NCBI RefSeq assembly: GCF_000204055.1
Contig: NW_006768846.1
Span: 62,001-126,000, forward strand
Direction: 5' to 3'
Length of the DNA: 64,000 nt
Source: Melampsora larici-populina 98AG31
Taxonomy: Eukaryota; Basidiomycota; Pucciniomycetes; Pucciniales; Melampsoraceae
Every line of letters begins with the position of its first letter. The first letter of the stretch is position 1. Shown here in pieces: positions 12,019 through 23,739 of this stretch. Under the pieces are notes generated by a model. That model ran no database searches. It was given only the letters and a program-made list of their open reading frames with translations, and was not told the DNA's origin. Position numbers and translations under genes: made by a program.

Positions 12019-14097
12019 ATATAGCTCAAAATTACTCTCATTTTGAATCTGACAACAACAACAATGCTGTGTATCATCAAGAGATTGAAGAGCATGCTAT
12101 ACGCTAGTGTGTTGCAGCTGCAATGAAAAGAGATGAGATACTCTCACATCTTGATGGAATGGGGATCAAAATCTCATGTACGACTCTTACTTGCCGCCTT
12201 CAAATTTTTGGTATCATTACCACCTACAATGAATTTCCACCTCAAAATAAAGCACTAGTAGAAGAACTCCTCATAGAATCCAATAAATGTGGCTATCAAA
12301 AGAAAGAAGCCATTGATCAGATCAAGGGAGATAAAGGTATTATGATCAATATGTATGATGTGCGCAAGATATCCCCAGATTTGTCACTTAGCTGGAAGAA
12401 GGATGATCTCCAAACTGGACTAGTAGTCCCAGAGCTCCTGATTGAACAAATGGAATTGATAATATGTGGTTCACATTGTGATACTGGGATACAACACATG
12501 AAGAATGTCTTGGCTGTATTACATAATATTTGAGTCAACCAAAACACAGTCCAAACTTTACTTCAACATTGACCCAGAGGGTGTTGCTGCGCAACATCAA
12601 GGGCAATTGAAGAGGTGGGTATTTCATGTTGATGGTCCAAATCATGTCTGGTCTAGTGATGGGCATGATAAACTCAAGCCTTTTGGAATTAGAATTTACA
12701 TTTTCATTGATGCTTGGTCTAGAAAGGTCTTGGGATTATATGTTGGTGTTAATAATAATGATCCTCGGAGAATCACATATCACTATCTGGAAATTGTTGA
12801 AAAATTGGGAGGAATTCCTCCAACTTTACATAAGGCACAAAATTTGGAGCACGTCCAAATAGGCATGCCTTGAGAAATCAAGAATTAGGTTAAATGGGAG
12901 GAAATCTAGAGAGCAAACTTAGCAATAGCTAATTTGATATTCCCTATTGGGAAGTGACATAAGGAAATGTAGAAAATCCCATGTCACTCTCTATGTGTAG
13001 CTCCCAGGATTGGGAGATATGGGAGGTATAAAAAGAAGAGTCTAGTAAGACTTCTTGAAGACCTGCTCATTTTATTCTCTTGTCCAGATTTTTCATCGTT
13101 TGAATTTCCCTTACATTAACCAAACTAAGAGTAGTGATCCAAATTATCCGCTTTACTCAATTTAATCCAAATAAAAATCCTGTTGAAGCCCAGAAAAGGT
13201 TTCCATTAGAATTTTTGACCATCCAACCCTCCCTACAAGGAAAGGGGAATCATGATCCCCTTTTAGGGAGACTCTGGCTCCTGCCCACGTCTTTCTAAGA
13301 GATTGCTCCTTTTTCAATGTTTCTAAGACAAGGTAAGAAAGCCCACTCAAAGAAATATCAAAAGGTGACCTCCTCAAAGTAGTCCTCACATAGCCTTTCC
13401 AAAGACTTGTGAGGGCTTCTAGCCCACACAGGCTCTGTGCTCAACCAGCAATAGCTGGTGGAGGCAGAGTCATCTTCAAAGAAAGATAAGTGAGTTGGGA
13501 CACGTGGATCAAAAGACTTTCACAGATCATGGAACTGAGATGGCTGGCTTTCAAATGTCATTAGCTCAGATTTATTGTGGTTTTACTCCTGAAGAAGCTG
13601 AATCAGCTCATCTCTATACAACCTCTCAACACAATCAGAAGATTGAAAGTCTTTGGTCACTTTTACGCAAAGCAATTGGTTTGGTGATTCATGATGAGAT
13701 AGAGGCAGCTATACATTTGGGAATATATGATGAATGTGATCCTCTACAGAAGTAAGTTTGTCCCCTTATTTCATATGTTTTTTTGCTTATACCAAGCATT
13801 TGATTTTTAGGATGCTCTTCCTGTATCTTTGGATCCCAATAGTACAAAACCTCTTGGATGACTACACACTGAAATAAATAATACTTAAGCAATCAGTCTT
13901 TTCAACAGGTACAATTCCTAATGTAGTCTACTACTTGCCCAAAGGGTTGAATGGTATAGATGGCCTAATTCCAGTTCCCAAATCTATGATTCAAGCTCTC
14001 AGACATGAACATTTCCTGGACTCAGATATACTATTTCAAGTGACTCCGAAAGCCTTCCAAGAACAATTTGCCAGTGTAATCACAGCCCCCATCTACT
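12019..14097 (+). pseudogene. Integrase-catalytic-domain (rve) gene, broken and interrupted
   Basis: The segments read in order like the rve-domain proteins found in many copies in basidiomycetes. First is an N-terminal helical part with AAAMKRDEILSHL and an Arg-to-stop-like TAG near 12100. Next is an RNase H-fold core with SSDGHDKLKPFGIRIY, FIDAWSRKVLGLYV, NNDPR and GGIPPTLH (12560-12840). After an inserted segment come TDHGTEM and SQHNQKIESLWS (13495-13755), then a C-terminal part LPKGLNGIDG..QFASVI (about 13945-14080). The acidic residues expected for a D,D-E centre are visible (SDGH, TDHGTE, KIESLW). Frames change at about 12530, and about 670 bp of unrelated DNA splits the core, so it cannot be functional as it stands. 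It may be a mobile-element integrase or a decayed host-recruited copy. Confidence 0.75.
12845..13490. mobile_element. Unidentified insertion splitting the integrase core
   Basis: This stretch lies between integrase residues that are adjacent in the family (GGIPP.. and ..TDHGTE). It contains a TATA-like TATAAAAAG at about 13027-13035 and no coding sense. It looks like a solo LTR or short non-autonomous element, but I could not find matching ends or a clear target-site duplication, so class and exact borders are open. Confidence 0.4.
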
Positions 14098-14786
14098 AGA
14101 CTCTGGCAGGCCAGACCTTACCATTGACTCCATGAAAGCTTCATGAAAGCTTCAGAAAGGTTTCAAGAAAGCTTCAATACATTTTCAATAAAGCTTTACT
14201 GTAACTTCAGCTGCACATAAGATCCAGAACAAGTTATGTGGATTCATCTGATATGAATATGGGCCCAGTTTACGTTGATTTCCACCACTGGGGTGGCTTC
14301 CAAGTGGTCAGATGGAAGGTACCCCTGTATGTAATCATAGCTTTAAACTTCCCGTGTACAAGATGGAAGGCACCCTCAACACTTGAAACTTGAGTGAAAG
14401 TGTAAAGATACCATACTCAGTCTTAGGGTGCCTTCAAGTTCCATCTGGCCAGATGGAAAGCACCCCAAGTGTTAGTGTAAAGATACTGTGCTAAGTCTTA
14501 GGATGCCTTCCATCTGACCAGATGGACATGTCGTGGTATTTAGTATACCACGCTTTGCGATTGATAGGTGTGGTACTGTGTGAGAGTGTGTTATGTTATT
14601 CTTTGTGTGTGTTGCTTTAGGAGTGTGTGAGTGAGTGTACTCTTCAAGAGTCAACCAAAGTCTTATGTATATCATTTCAAGGACTTCTGGTTATCTACTC
14701 AATAAACTAGTCATTACTTTAACGAATTTGTAAACTCAGGGGTTTCTTTCTTTACAAATCGGGAATAGGTCTTTTGTGACCTGATC
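14098..14786. repeat. Repeat-rich, LTR-like region
   Basis: The word AGATGGAAGGCACC and variants recur at about 14310, 14363 and 14452. Two 18-bp near-palindromes, TCCATCTGGCCAGATGGA and TCCATCTGACCAGATGGA, lie at about 14441 and 14508. The phrase TTAGTGTAAAGATACTGTGC and relatives also repeat. The segment from about 14526 to 14786 is GT-rich and could be an LTR, but no paired copy was seen. No gene. Confidence 0.45.
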
Positions 14787-15602
14787 CACTACACCAAATG
14801 TAATCTTTACCCGGCGGTAAAGAAAACTACTGACATAGAAAAGTCCTGAGGCAACAGGAAGAGAGCTAAAAATCTGAAAAAATATGCACCTTGTTCCTAG
14901 ATGTTGGGGCGTCATGATGAGTATTTTTTTGTACTTTACACGCAGATATTGGTTTATGTACTAACAATAAACACTGAAAATCATCAAAAACTCACATGTA
15001 ACAATACCTGAAATTTGGGTCATGAGTATGAAGACAATATTTTGTGATCTAAAAACTTCAATAACTTTTGCAATTCTGCTCCAAATAACTCGATTTTTGG
15101 TTCATTCAAAAGCTGGACTATTCTCCTTCACACTTCATAATGTTAGCAAGGTGCTATCTAGTCATTTAAACACTCTACATATGTTCAAACAGTTCTGCGT
15201 GAATTGCTCTGTAGGATCTTTTTTAGACCAGCTACAGATGTGATGTCTCAATGAAAAATGTAAAGGAAAGGCTCACCTTTTTAATGCACTTCAAATTGAG
15301 TGATTTGATTCAGACCTGCAAAAGTTATTGATGTTTGAAGATTCCAAAATCCTGTCTTCAAAGTCAAGAGCCAAATTTCAGGTATTGTTACCGGTGGGTT
15401 TTTGATGATTCTCAGCCTTTATTGTTAGTACATTAACCAATATCCGTGTGTAAAATACAAAAAAATACTCATCATGACGCCCCAACATCTAGGAACAAGG
15501 TGCATTTTTTTCCAGATTTTTAGCTCTCTTCCTGTTGCCTCCGGACTTTTCTATGTCAGTAGTTTTCTTTACCGCCCGGTAAAGATTACATTTTGTGTAG
15601 TG
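14787..15602. mobile_element. Palindromic non-autonomous CACTA-like element
   Basis: The ends begin CACTACAC(C/A)AAATGTAA and the two halves are inverted copies of each other for at least 220 bp (14787-15019 against about 15377-15602), with weaker symmetry further in. The CACTA start matches the EnSpm/CACTA superfamily. No transposase is encoded. The flanking three bases are ATC on the left and ATA on the right, so a clean target-site duplication is missing. This agrees with the retrotransposon sequence stopping exactly at its right border. The call rests on terminal-repeat symmetry. Confidence 0.7.
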
Positions 15603-16274
15603 ATACGACTTATCCTCCGCCCAAACAAGATCGTACCACCTCGGCATCACTTTCTTAGGATCATCGGTAAGCAATTCCCCTAATCTGGCGGTACCCCAGA
15701 ATGCCACAAGAGCCGCGGTTAGCATTGCTAACTCTTTTTCGCCTTGTTCTGACAGAACCTCGAGCAGAATCACAAGATCCGACAGGAGGACCGGTGGTCT
15801 CTTCCTATCTTCTTCCTCGAATCTCGCCTCAATTGTCCTTGATGCTTTCAGCAGCGGCTTGATGGACTGGTCGACCTTGGATGGGTATTCTGCGCCGTGA
15901 TAGGTATGCCACGCTTTGATCCCGCCTATGTAAGCCTTAAGTGTTGACGATTTGACACACTCGTCGTTTGCCGCCCACTTTTTGTCTTTCATGGATGCCC
16001 ACACCACGAACTCCCTCATTAGTGCAGATGAGATCGGGAGCAATTTCGACCTTTCAACACCCTTGACTGTAGCGAAACGATGTAGCTTGATGATTCCCGA
16101 GTTATAACTTTTTAGGGTTCCGTCACTCCAGGCCCCTTGCAGGAAATGTTTCTTGACCTCGTCCAACTCCAAATCATCTCTTCCCACTGCATCCTTCCTA
16201 AATGCACCGAACGGCCTGAGTACTTTGCGTAAGTTCGACGGTGTGGCGACTTCACTGGACCGTTTCTTCCTCAT
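15603..16274 (-). CDS. Tyrosine recombinase of the retrotransposon, truncated
   Basis: The ATG at 16274 opens a frame with an N-terminal SAM-like core-binding region (DGTLKSYNSGIIKLHRF, and a helix ending GGIKAWHTYHG). The start of the catalytic domain has the first conserved arginine in WGTARLGELL. The downstream H-x-x-R and the nucleophilic tyrosine are absent, because real sequence ends after KSYH at 15602. The open frame then runs about 110 bp into the palindromic element (to 15489), adding foreign residues. The protein is therefore about 224 aa of element sequence and should be inactive. It lies 45 bp downstream of the RNase H exon on the same strand. Confidence 0.8.
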
Positions 16275-16319
16275 TTCGGCTGATTTTCATGAGTGTTGTG
16301 TGGGAGATGAAAACAGGGA

Positions 16320-18493
16320 TCATAACGAATCATCTTGGACCAGAGGTCTCCGAACGGGCTTCGGCGTAGGCTCTAACGTAACCTGAAACATCAGGGGCGA
16401 CAAGTCCTCTGGAACGACGATTCGGACCTCGTGGCTCCACGGAAGCGAACCCAGGATACCTCTGGACAAACCGTCCGCTGGGTTAGCTTTAGACGTCACA
16501 TGTTTCGCTTTTACATTGCATCCGAGGACCGTGAGTAAGCGTTGTATCGCCTTCCACTCTCCATTCACACAGACGTCTTTGGACTTTCTTTTGTTGACTG
16601 TTGACTGGGATGTTGTGTTATCCGTCCAGACCACAAAGCGCTTGCCTATAGTGGCACGAGGGGGACAATGAGACGACTGGAAGATGGAAAAATGTGTGTA
16701 CATAAGTCAGAGTGCTTACCCTCTACCCTCCTCAACTTATGTACCACCAGCATACCAAGTCTGATTGCTGCAGTCTCTGCCCAAGCAATGGAGCGCTTAT
16801 CCTCCAACAAACCTTTGGTTTGCCATCCTTCTACGAACTTGAAGGACGCCCAGTGTTCTCCCACTAGCACGCCTATGCCGAAAGACGAGGAGGCGTCCCC
16901 CGCCCAGTTGATCTCGAGCGCTTTGGATTCCGGTATCAGAGGTCTCGAGTTGAAGGTACTAAGACATAGGTCCCACTCCTGTAAGTCACTTCTTGCACTC
17001 TCTGTTAGGTGATGGAGGGCGGCAGTATTCTTCCAGCTTTTCATCATTCGATATAGGGAGTTAACATATGGTTTCATATGGGGGACTATGTTCATTGTGT
17101 GAATCAGACGTCCAGTAACTTGCTCAATTGTTTTGAATGAGCATGGCCTCGAACTGAGTAGGTCCTTGATTTGTCGCCGTCTCTCCTGGAGTTTTCCGTC
17201 TGGAAGCCTGACCGTGTGGTCCCTTCCGTTCCAGATAAATCCCAAAAACCTCTGCTCCTCTGCAAATTCGTGATTTTTTACAGGATTAGTCTGGACTCCT
17301 AGGCTGTTACTCAGAATCTCCACGGTTTCTAGCGTGACTGGGTTCTCCGGGCGTTTGAAAAGGATGTTATCGTCGACCCAGCGGAAGATTTTGGTAACGC
17401 CACTGATACGTTCCATTATGATCTTCCAGACGTGTGCCGGCGCGCCGAAGACACCGCAACTGGCAACCCCGCCGAAACCAACTGCTAGGTCGACCCAAAG
17501 CCTTCCTTGGAAGTCCATAATAATCAAGAAGCGCCTCTGGCAAGGATGGACTGAAAGCTGCCTATAAGCTTTCTGCCAGTCGAAAATGGCTAAAAGCCAT
17601 ATTCCTGGGTTCCGTCTGAAGAAACGTGCGACGCGGTTGAAGTCGTCCCACTGGGTGCCATAGTTATGCTTATTGACGAAAGAATTAACTGACGGAATTT
17701 TCGGGTCTCTTTTAGGAAACAACAGGTTGTTAATTAGCCGCACCGAGCCGTCGCCGTTTACAGCACTACCCATAGGATTTGAACAAAAGAATCCGAACCT
17801 CCGTCGTAGCTCTTCATGGGTGTAGGGTCCTGCTATCCGGCCGGCTTCTAGTTCTTTTGCCAATGTGCGCTTGATCTGCGTCTTAGCTTCGAGTGCCGAC
17901 TTATGATTTGCGGGAGTATACCACGGTAAGTCCTGGACAGAGTGTTGAGGAATACCTAAACAGAATCCATTTCTAAAACCATTGCTGATGTAAGGGATGC
18001 ATCTTTCCAAACCAGCTTCTCTCATCAGCTCCTCCCATTCTCCTATGTTCATCCTACTTGGTACTGGCGCAGGCCAAGGAGGGTTGTCTACTGGGACTGT
18101 GAAGATCTCCCTCTCCCACAGGGGGAGGGGCTCCTCTGTGGAACTCTGCTCGCTCGAGACTTCATCGCTAGACTCGCTCTCCGAGGCCGACGAGGATGAC
18201 CTTCCTTCATCTGAACTTGTCGGCTCGAGTGTCACCTCATCAGGGGGACCTGGAATTAACTCGCTCTGCTCCAGTAGCCCATGTAGGACAGGATCACTAG
18301 GATTCTCATTCGTGTCTGCGCCCTGTGACTTCTGTGCGGTGGCTGACCCATTTTTCTTATAGAAGGTATTCTTCTTCGCGAAGCCGCTGTTTGAATTAGA
18401 AACCTCGGCTCCTTGTGTATCTAAAAATTGGATAAGCGAGCGGAAGCGGGGTTCAGGTGAGTAAAACTGATTGGTAGGAGGAACACCCAGAGG
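16320..18493 (-). CDS. Reverse transcriptase-RNase H of the YR retrotransposon
   Basis: Coding is complement(join(16320..16645, 16720..18493)). RT motifs are visible in order: GSVRLINNLLFPK, FDWQKAYRQL (first catalytic Asp), the palm motif FRWVDDN in place of the usual YxDD, and FLGFIWN. RNase H follows, with NWAGDASSSFGIGV, WAETAAIRLGM and VVWTDNTTSQSTVN, ending ADGLSRG. The RNase H domain is interrupted by a 74-nt segment (16646-16719) with GTAAGC..CTATAG ends that would splice in phase 1; removing it restores the conserved spacing. The frame is the same as gag and opens directly after a TGA (18494-18496). Apart from the two stops before it, the whole RT frame is open, which suggests a fairly young copy. 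Confidence 0.85.
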
Positions 18494-18502
18494 TCACGAC
18501 CA

Positions 18503-20505
18503 CTAACCTTCACCTTGGTTATTATGGTTTCTCGAACCCCTGTTCTGTGAATGATTTCCTCTCTTCACGAACGGTTTTCTACCATTGCCGCCCCTCTTGC
18601 CTCGATGAGTCGAGGGACTGGCGCCGTTTGATGGGCCTTCCTCTGCCTTGCTACCACCGACCAGGTCTTCCACTTGCTCCCGCCCAGTCATGAAGTTGAA
18701 GCCGAATTTAGGCTTTCCTGGCGCGTAAGGATTGTCTACGAAGCCGAGATCGTTCGCTCTTTCTGCCTCACGTCTGGCTGATTCCTCCACTGAAGGCTGG
18801 AGGCCGTTAGGAACACGTATCTTGTCTTTCAGTACCGCCTTGCCGTCGACTTTGGTTTTGATCAACTTGCGGCGTCTGAAGATGACTGTGCGGAACGCTA
18901 GGTGGTACCGCAATGCGACCATCCAGCAGTTATGCTTCTTTTTTAAATTCGAAACTATCTGCTTATGAGATTCGACGTAATTCGCATAGTCTTTATGACC
19001 GTAGATCTCTCTCGCATAGCACTCTTCGAGATCACACATCTCGATAAATTCGCCGTAAGTAATTTGTTTCTCTTTGGCTTTTTCAGTGGACTTTATCGCT
19101 GAGGACTTCGCCTTCTTCTTTTCGTCGTCGTCTAGGTCGTGCCACTCCTCAATGGATGATTTCACGAAGACTGTCAATGGCACATAAGCGCGGAGTTTTT
19201 TGAAACCCTTGTCCCACTTGGTGGGCAAGTCTGGGAGGTCAGCTGAAGTGAAATCCACCGCTTTGCACTCGAGTTCCGCCGCACTGACTGCTGACGAGTC
19301 GTCGGATGAGGAAGATTCAGAGGGAGTTGAGTCTCCCAAATCCGGATCTGAAGACTTTCTGGACTTCTTCTTCTTGGATTTAGAACACTTCTTCAGCTTC
19401 TTCTTCAACTTGCTATCATCTGAGGAGCTGGATGACGAGGAGGGATTCTCGCTGTCCCTCGAGATCTTTCTCTTCGGGTTCGGTGCCAGAGCTTTGTTGG
19501 CCTTCGCCTGAGCAGGTGCCCTGTCCGCCTTCGCATGCGAGTTTGGCGTTTGGACCACACCTGGTCTTCTGGCGTGTCCTGGCGCCACAGCTTCGGGACG
19601 GTTTCTCGGGGGATTGAAAAGTGTTGAACGTTTCAGGATCGCGTCAACCTTCTCCAATGCAGCCTTGGCCTCTTCGAGAGTCCCAAATTCAACCGCATGG
19701 TTGAGCTCATCCATGATGGAGGCGCCTTGTTGAGGTTCTTTGTCGACTTCGACTGACGAAGGGACTGTGGACACACAACAAATCAAGCAGGGACCAATAA
19801 CACAGTCAGTAAGGAACTGTCACTCGTGCTGATTGTGGACGTATTTGGCGCTAACAGCAGCCCCTCTTGCGCAGTGGCATGTACCACGCTTCAAGGGATC
19901 GTGAATCAATCAACGATCTACTCGTCCGGTCTTGGATAAATTGACAAGACAGAGAGCGCCACTGGCAGCATCTCTACGGACTCCCAAAGAGAGCGCTCCT
20001 GGCTGCATCTCCAATGGATCTGAAAGAGTCCAGCGCCGGCGCACTAGGCAGCCAGACGGCCATCCGACAATAGTCTGACGGCTAGAAAGGATAAAGCTTG
20101 GAAAGGTAGTTTACCTTTTATTCTGATACTCTTCTCTAAGGAAGGAACAAGAGATCCGTCTTGTCTCATCTGAATCTTTTTCTTTAAGGCTGACTTGAAG
20201 GTTCCATTCTCTTCTGCTTCAGATGACTCGTCATCGCCTTCTTCACCATTCGCCTCTCCAGAACCACCCGCAGTGCCGGTTGGATCAATCGGGTCTCCGT
20301 CGTTGTCAGCGTCGTTGACATCCACCAAAGCTTCACGTGGGGGTTGGGTTGAGGCAGGTGCTCTAGATTCTGCGCGCCTAGCTCTGTCTTCTGCTTGCAT
20401 GCGTTCCTTCTCCGCTTGCGCCCTCCTCTTCTCTTCTGCTTCCAAATGCATTTGATGAAGTTTGTTGTTCGACGAGATGAGTTTGTCTTTTTGAACTTGA
20501 TCCAT
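18503..20505 (-). CDS. Gag-like protein of the YR retrotransposon
   Basis: Proposed CDS is complement(join(18503..19764, 20115..20505)). The ATG at 20505 starts a helical, coiled-coil-like segment (QMHLEAEEKRRAQAEKERMQ) followed by an acidic stretch. A 350-nt intron (GTAAAC..CACAG, phase 1) joins it to the larger gag exon. That exon carries a Ser/Lys-rich linker, a conserved-looking core (KWDKGFKKLRAYVPLTVFV .. YHLAFRTVIFRRR) and a basic Gly/Arg/Asn tail ending NNQGEG-stop. No CCHC zinc knuckle is seen. The TAG (18503-18505) is followed in the same frame by two codons, a TGA, and then the RT frame. Reading from 20505 without splicing instead ends at 20044. Confidence 0.7.
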
Positions 20506-20983
20506 TTTAACTAGAAGAGTGTGATATAATAAACTAGGAAAATAGGTTGTGTTTGTAACTTCTGAAGTCAAAAAGCGAAAGTAGTTCAAAAATTTTCTAT
20601 TGGCTTAGAGAATGAGAAAATGACTAGAAAGGGGCAAGTAGAGCTGGTGAGAACAGGAGAGCAAGAAGAAACTGGATTGGAAGAAGGAATGGAAAATTTT
20701 TTCCCTTCTTCCGTTTCAGAACAATTCTTCTCTTCTCTCGGCCCCGGCTCCGGGACCGTAAGTTGACCGCTCATTTGCCCGACCCCCTACGTTATGTAAT
20801 GGACTCTACCCTACCGTCGCAGGCTTTGGGTAAGTTAGCAAAAAGAAATCAGTGGGTATGCCAGTGGGACCCAGATCCTGATGGCGATTCTGCTTGAGTG
20901 AGACCCAGCCATCAAATTTGATCAAGTCAACCCTAGACCACTTTTGTTTCAGCATTCTATCCTGCTCTACATCCTCAATCAAC

Positions 20984-23320
20984 ATGTCTTCAATCAATAA
21001 GAAAATAGATGAACTCGTCACCTCTACCATGCTTTTGTCACAGAATTGTCCTGCTGGATCCATACAAGCAGCAACACAAGCGGACAAGATATTCCAAAAT
21101 TTTTGTGAACCCCTGGTGCTCTTGATTTTTGATGCTGAAGAGGGCATTGGAATGCTCATAAACAGAAACATGGATACTATTTTTGGTGTTAACGCGATTG
21201 ATACCAAGCTTTTTACTGGGCCATTTGGAATTGAGCTGATGCTCAAGTGGATTGGTCGCGCACGTGGTCACGAAACTTGGAAGAATGATGTGAACGGACA
21301 AATGCTTCTTAAGCTAAAGCTTGAGAAAATTTGTGATAAGCTGAAAGGTGAGTAGAATCTATCATCTCTTGTGGTACGGTCTTTGACTTCTTTTCTTTCC
21401 TTCGTCTCAGCTCTGGTGCTACAGTGCCTAAAACCAAACCGTGTACAATGCTTGGTGATGGCTTGGTGGCTAAACCACCAGTTGTAGCTGGTCAAAAACG
21501 TCAAGTGATATCACATGCAATTGTTGAGACTCCAAGAAACACTAAGAAGAGTAAACAACATAGTCCAAAACCTGCAAGACGTAAATGCTAGATCTGGCTT
21601 TCAAGAGTGAAGTTATTGCATGGCATAACAGTCATGGGCGTAAAATTCAACAAGAGACTGCCCGTCATTTTCAGATCAAGCAGTCCGTAATCAGTCGCTG
21701 GCTCCGAGACAAAGAGAAGATATGCAACAATTCTGCAACAAACGGAGGTGGAATTTGTAAACAGCAATTGGCCAAGTATCCCCATCTTGAGGTAGCCCTC
21801 TACCACTGGGTCATTGAGGCTCGTGAACGAGATCTTCTGGTAAACAACAATATTCTACGCAAAAAAGCTCAACACTTTTCATCAATCCTTAACATCAAGA
21901 TGAAGTGCTCTGATGGATGGATGACTAAATTCAAAAAATGATACAACTTTTGAAAGGTTACACTTCACGGTGAAGCATCTTCTGTCAACCCCAAAGATGT
22001 TGAGTCTGCTTGCGCTGAGCCACTTGAGGAGACAAAGAACTACCAGCCTTGTGATATCTACAATGGAGATGAGACAGGTCTATGCTATTGGTATGTATCC
22101 TTCCAGCTCATTCTGACGGTTTAAGTCCTAGAAACTCAGCTGATGTTGGTTTCACAAAATTTTCCTTCAGAATGCCACCAAACAAGACCTTAGCCGATAA
22201 ACAAAAGCCGGGCGTGAAGGGGGACAAATCAAGGATCTCAGTCCTTGTCTGTACAAATTCTGACGGTAGCGACAAACTTCCAGCACTTTTTATTGGTAGT
22301 TCAGCTCAACCAACCTCATTCAAGCGCAAGAAGGCACACAATTATGGTCTTCAATACACCCACAACAAGAATGCATGGATGACTGGCACAATCTTTGGTG
22401 ACTGGCTTCAGAGAATTGACACCAATTTCCGTAAACTAGAACACCATGTCCTCCTTCTGTTAGACAACTTTTCAGGCCATCGATCAGCTGTCAAAACAAT
22501 CAACTTAACAAACATAAAGGTCCATTTCCTTCCTCTGAACCTCACAAGTGTCCTCCAGCCATGCAACGCTGGCATCATCGCAGCATTCAAAGCCTACTAC
22601 TGCCGCGACTTCATCTCACTCATCATCGGACGCTATGAAGATAATCCAGGGAAGTTGGCAAGTGAAATTTATCGGATACCCCTCCTCAAAGCAATGCAGA
22701 TGGCGAATGTAGCATGGAATTCAGTCACATCTGAAACCATTACAAACTGTTGGCGGCATACCGGAATAGCTGTTGAGCTAAAAACACATGTATCTCACTT
22801 GATCCGGCCAAATGACCATGATTTTGAAAACCTCGCCAACGACACCAATCTACAAGATATCATCAAACAAACTTTGGGTGTTCTTAAGCAACTCGATCAC
22901 TGTCCAGGTTTAGATGAATGCCAATCCAACCATCGGCTCAGCATTAAAAACCTTTTGAATCCTCAGATTGAAAATCAACTACCCGATCACGAGTTGGTTA
23001 TGCCAACAGATGAAGAAATCATTCAAGGTACTGTATCCAATACACCTGTAGGGGCCAACGATCCCAAGGATGATGATGATCAAAGTGCTCTCACACTCCC
23101 GCTGATGCCACTTTCTCAAGTCTCTGCTGCCATCAACAGTATCATTTACACGCTGAACCATCAACCATGCGACTTGGATGATCAGGGACCCAAATGGAGC
23201 AAGCACATCACAGCCTTACACTCGCTTCGAAATGATGTTAGTACTGCCCGCTTCAAATTTGTGAATCAAAAATGTATCACCGACTTCTTTGCCCCAAGAC
23301 TATTCCATGAAGGTGAATAA
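20984..23320 (+). pseudogene. pogo/Tigger-like (DDE_1) transposase, inactivated
   Basis: Three coding pieces follow each other. An N-terminal piece starts at 20984 and has an intron with a GTGAGT donor at about 21350. A helix-turn-helix and CENP-B-type DNA-binding piece covers 21585-21941 (FKSEVIAWHN, QETARHFQIKQSVISRWL, GWMTKFKK). A DDE_1 catalytic piece follows from about 21955, with YNGDETGLCY, then after an apparent intron (about 22093-22170) RMPPNKTLAD, LLLDNFSGH and LQPCNAGIIAAFK. The D, D and the third acidic position (N in this copy, in PCNAG) match the layout but the last is altered. TGA codons interrupt the frame at 21939 and 21951, both where Arg would fit. A one-base shift is needed at about 21583. 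Terminal repeats were not found. Confidence 0.8.
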
Positions 23321-23739
23321 AACCTGATGTCTTAGATGTGCGTGTTATAGTCCTAGACATACACCCTTATGCTCTGTATGCCCTTTTATACTTTGTATGC
23401 TTTTTTATTATCTATGAAGTATCTATGCCAATTACAATAAAAATTGTATGCAATTTTGTTCTTGATGAAATAAGCATTAGGGTCAATTTCTTCCCAAATA
23501 TGCTTTTATGCTTACTTCGAAGTGACGCATTGCGCCCTTTAAGCATCAGGTATTCTGCATTTAAAAGGTTGCTTATATTGAGCGGCGACTGTACAATTGA
23601 ATCAATCAGAGTCAAAAGGAAGTTTGACATAAGCACAGTTCCATTGATCCAGTTCAGTACAAGATCTTGTATCAAACTTTAAAAGAAGGTTTAAACTTTT
23701 AACCAAACCTAGTAAATCCATCAAAACACCACAATTCAC

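Larger units (their letters stand above)
15603..20820 (-). mobile_element. DIRS/Ngaro-like tyrosine-recombinase retrotransposon, 3'-truncated
   Basis: On the minus strand the order is coiled-coil plus gag, reverse transcriptase plus RNase H, then a tyrosine recombinase. RT with YR instead of an rve integrase defines the DIRS order. The recombinase is cut off at 15602, where the CACTA-like palindrome begins, so the 3' end and any split repeats are missing. The 5' border is uncertain (about 20600-20820, where composition changes from the AT-rich surroundings). GC content is clearly higher than in neighbouring genes. Two spliceosomal introns appear inside its coding region. Confidence 0.85.

Noticed and set aside
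14526..14786. Solo LTR
   Set aside because: A TG start and GT-rich body hint at an LTR, but no matching partner, clear CA end or target duplication was found.
20044..20114. Reading the coiled-coil ORF straight through to a stop at 20044
   Set aside because: A GTAAAC donor at 20114 and a CACAG acceptor at 19765 join it in frame to gag; the unspliced tail shows no family resemblance.
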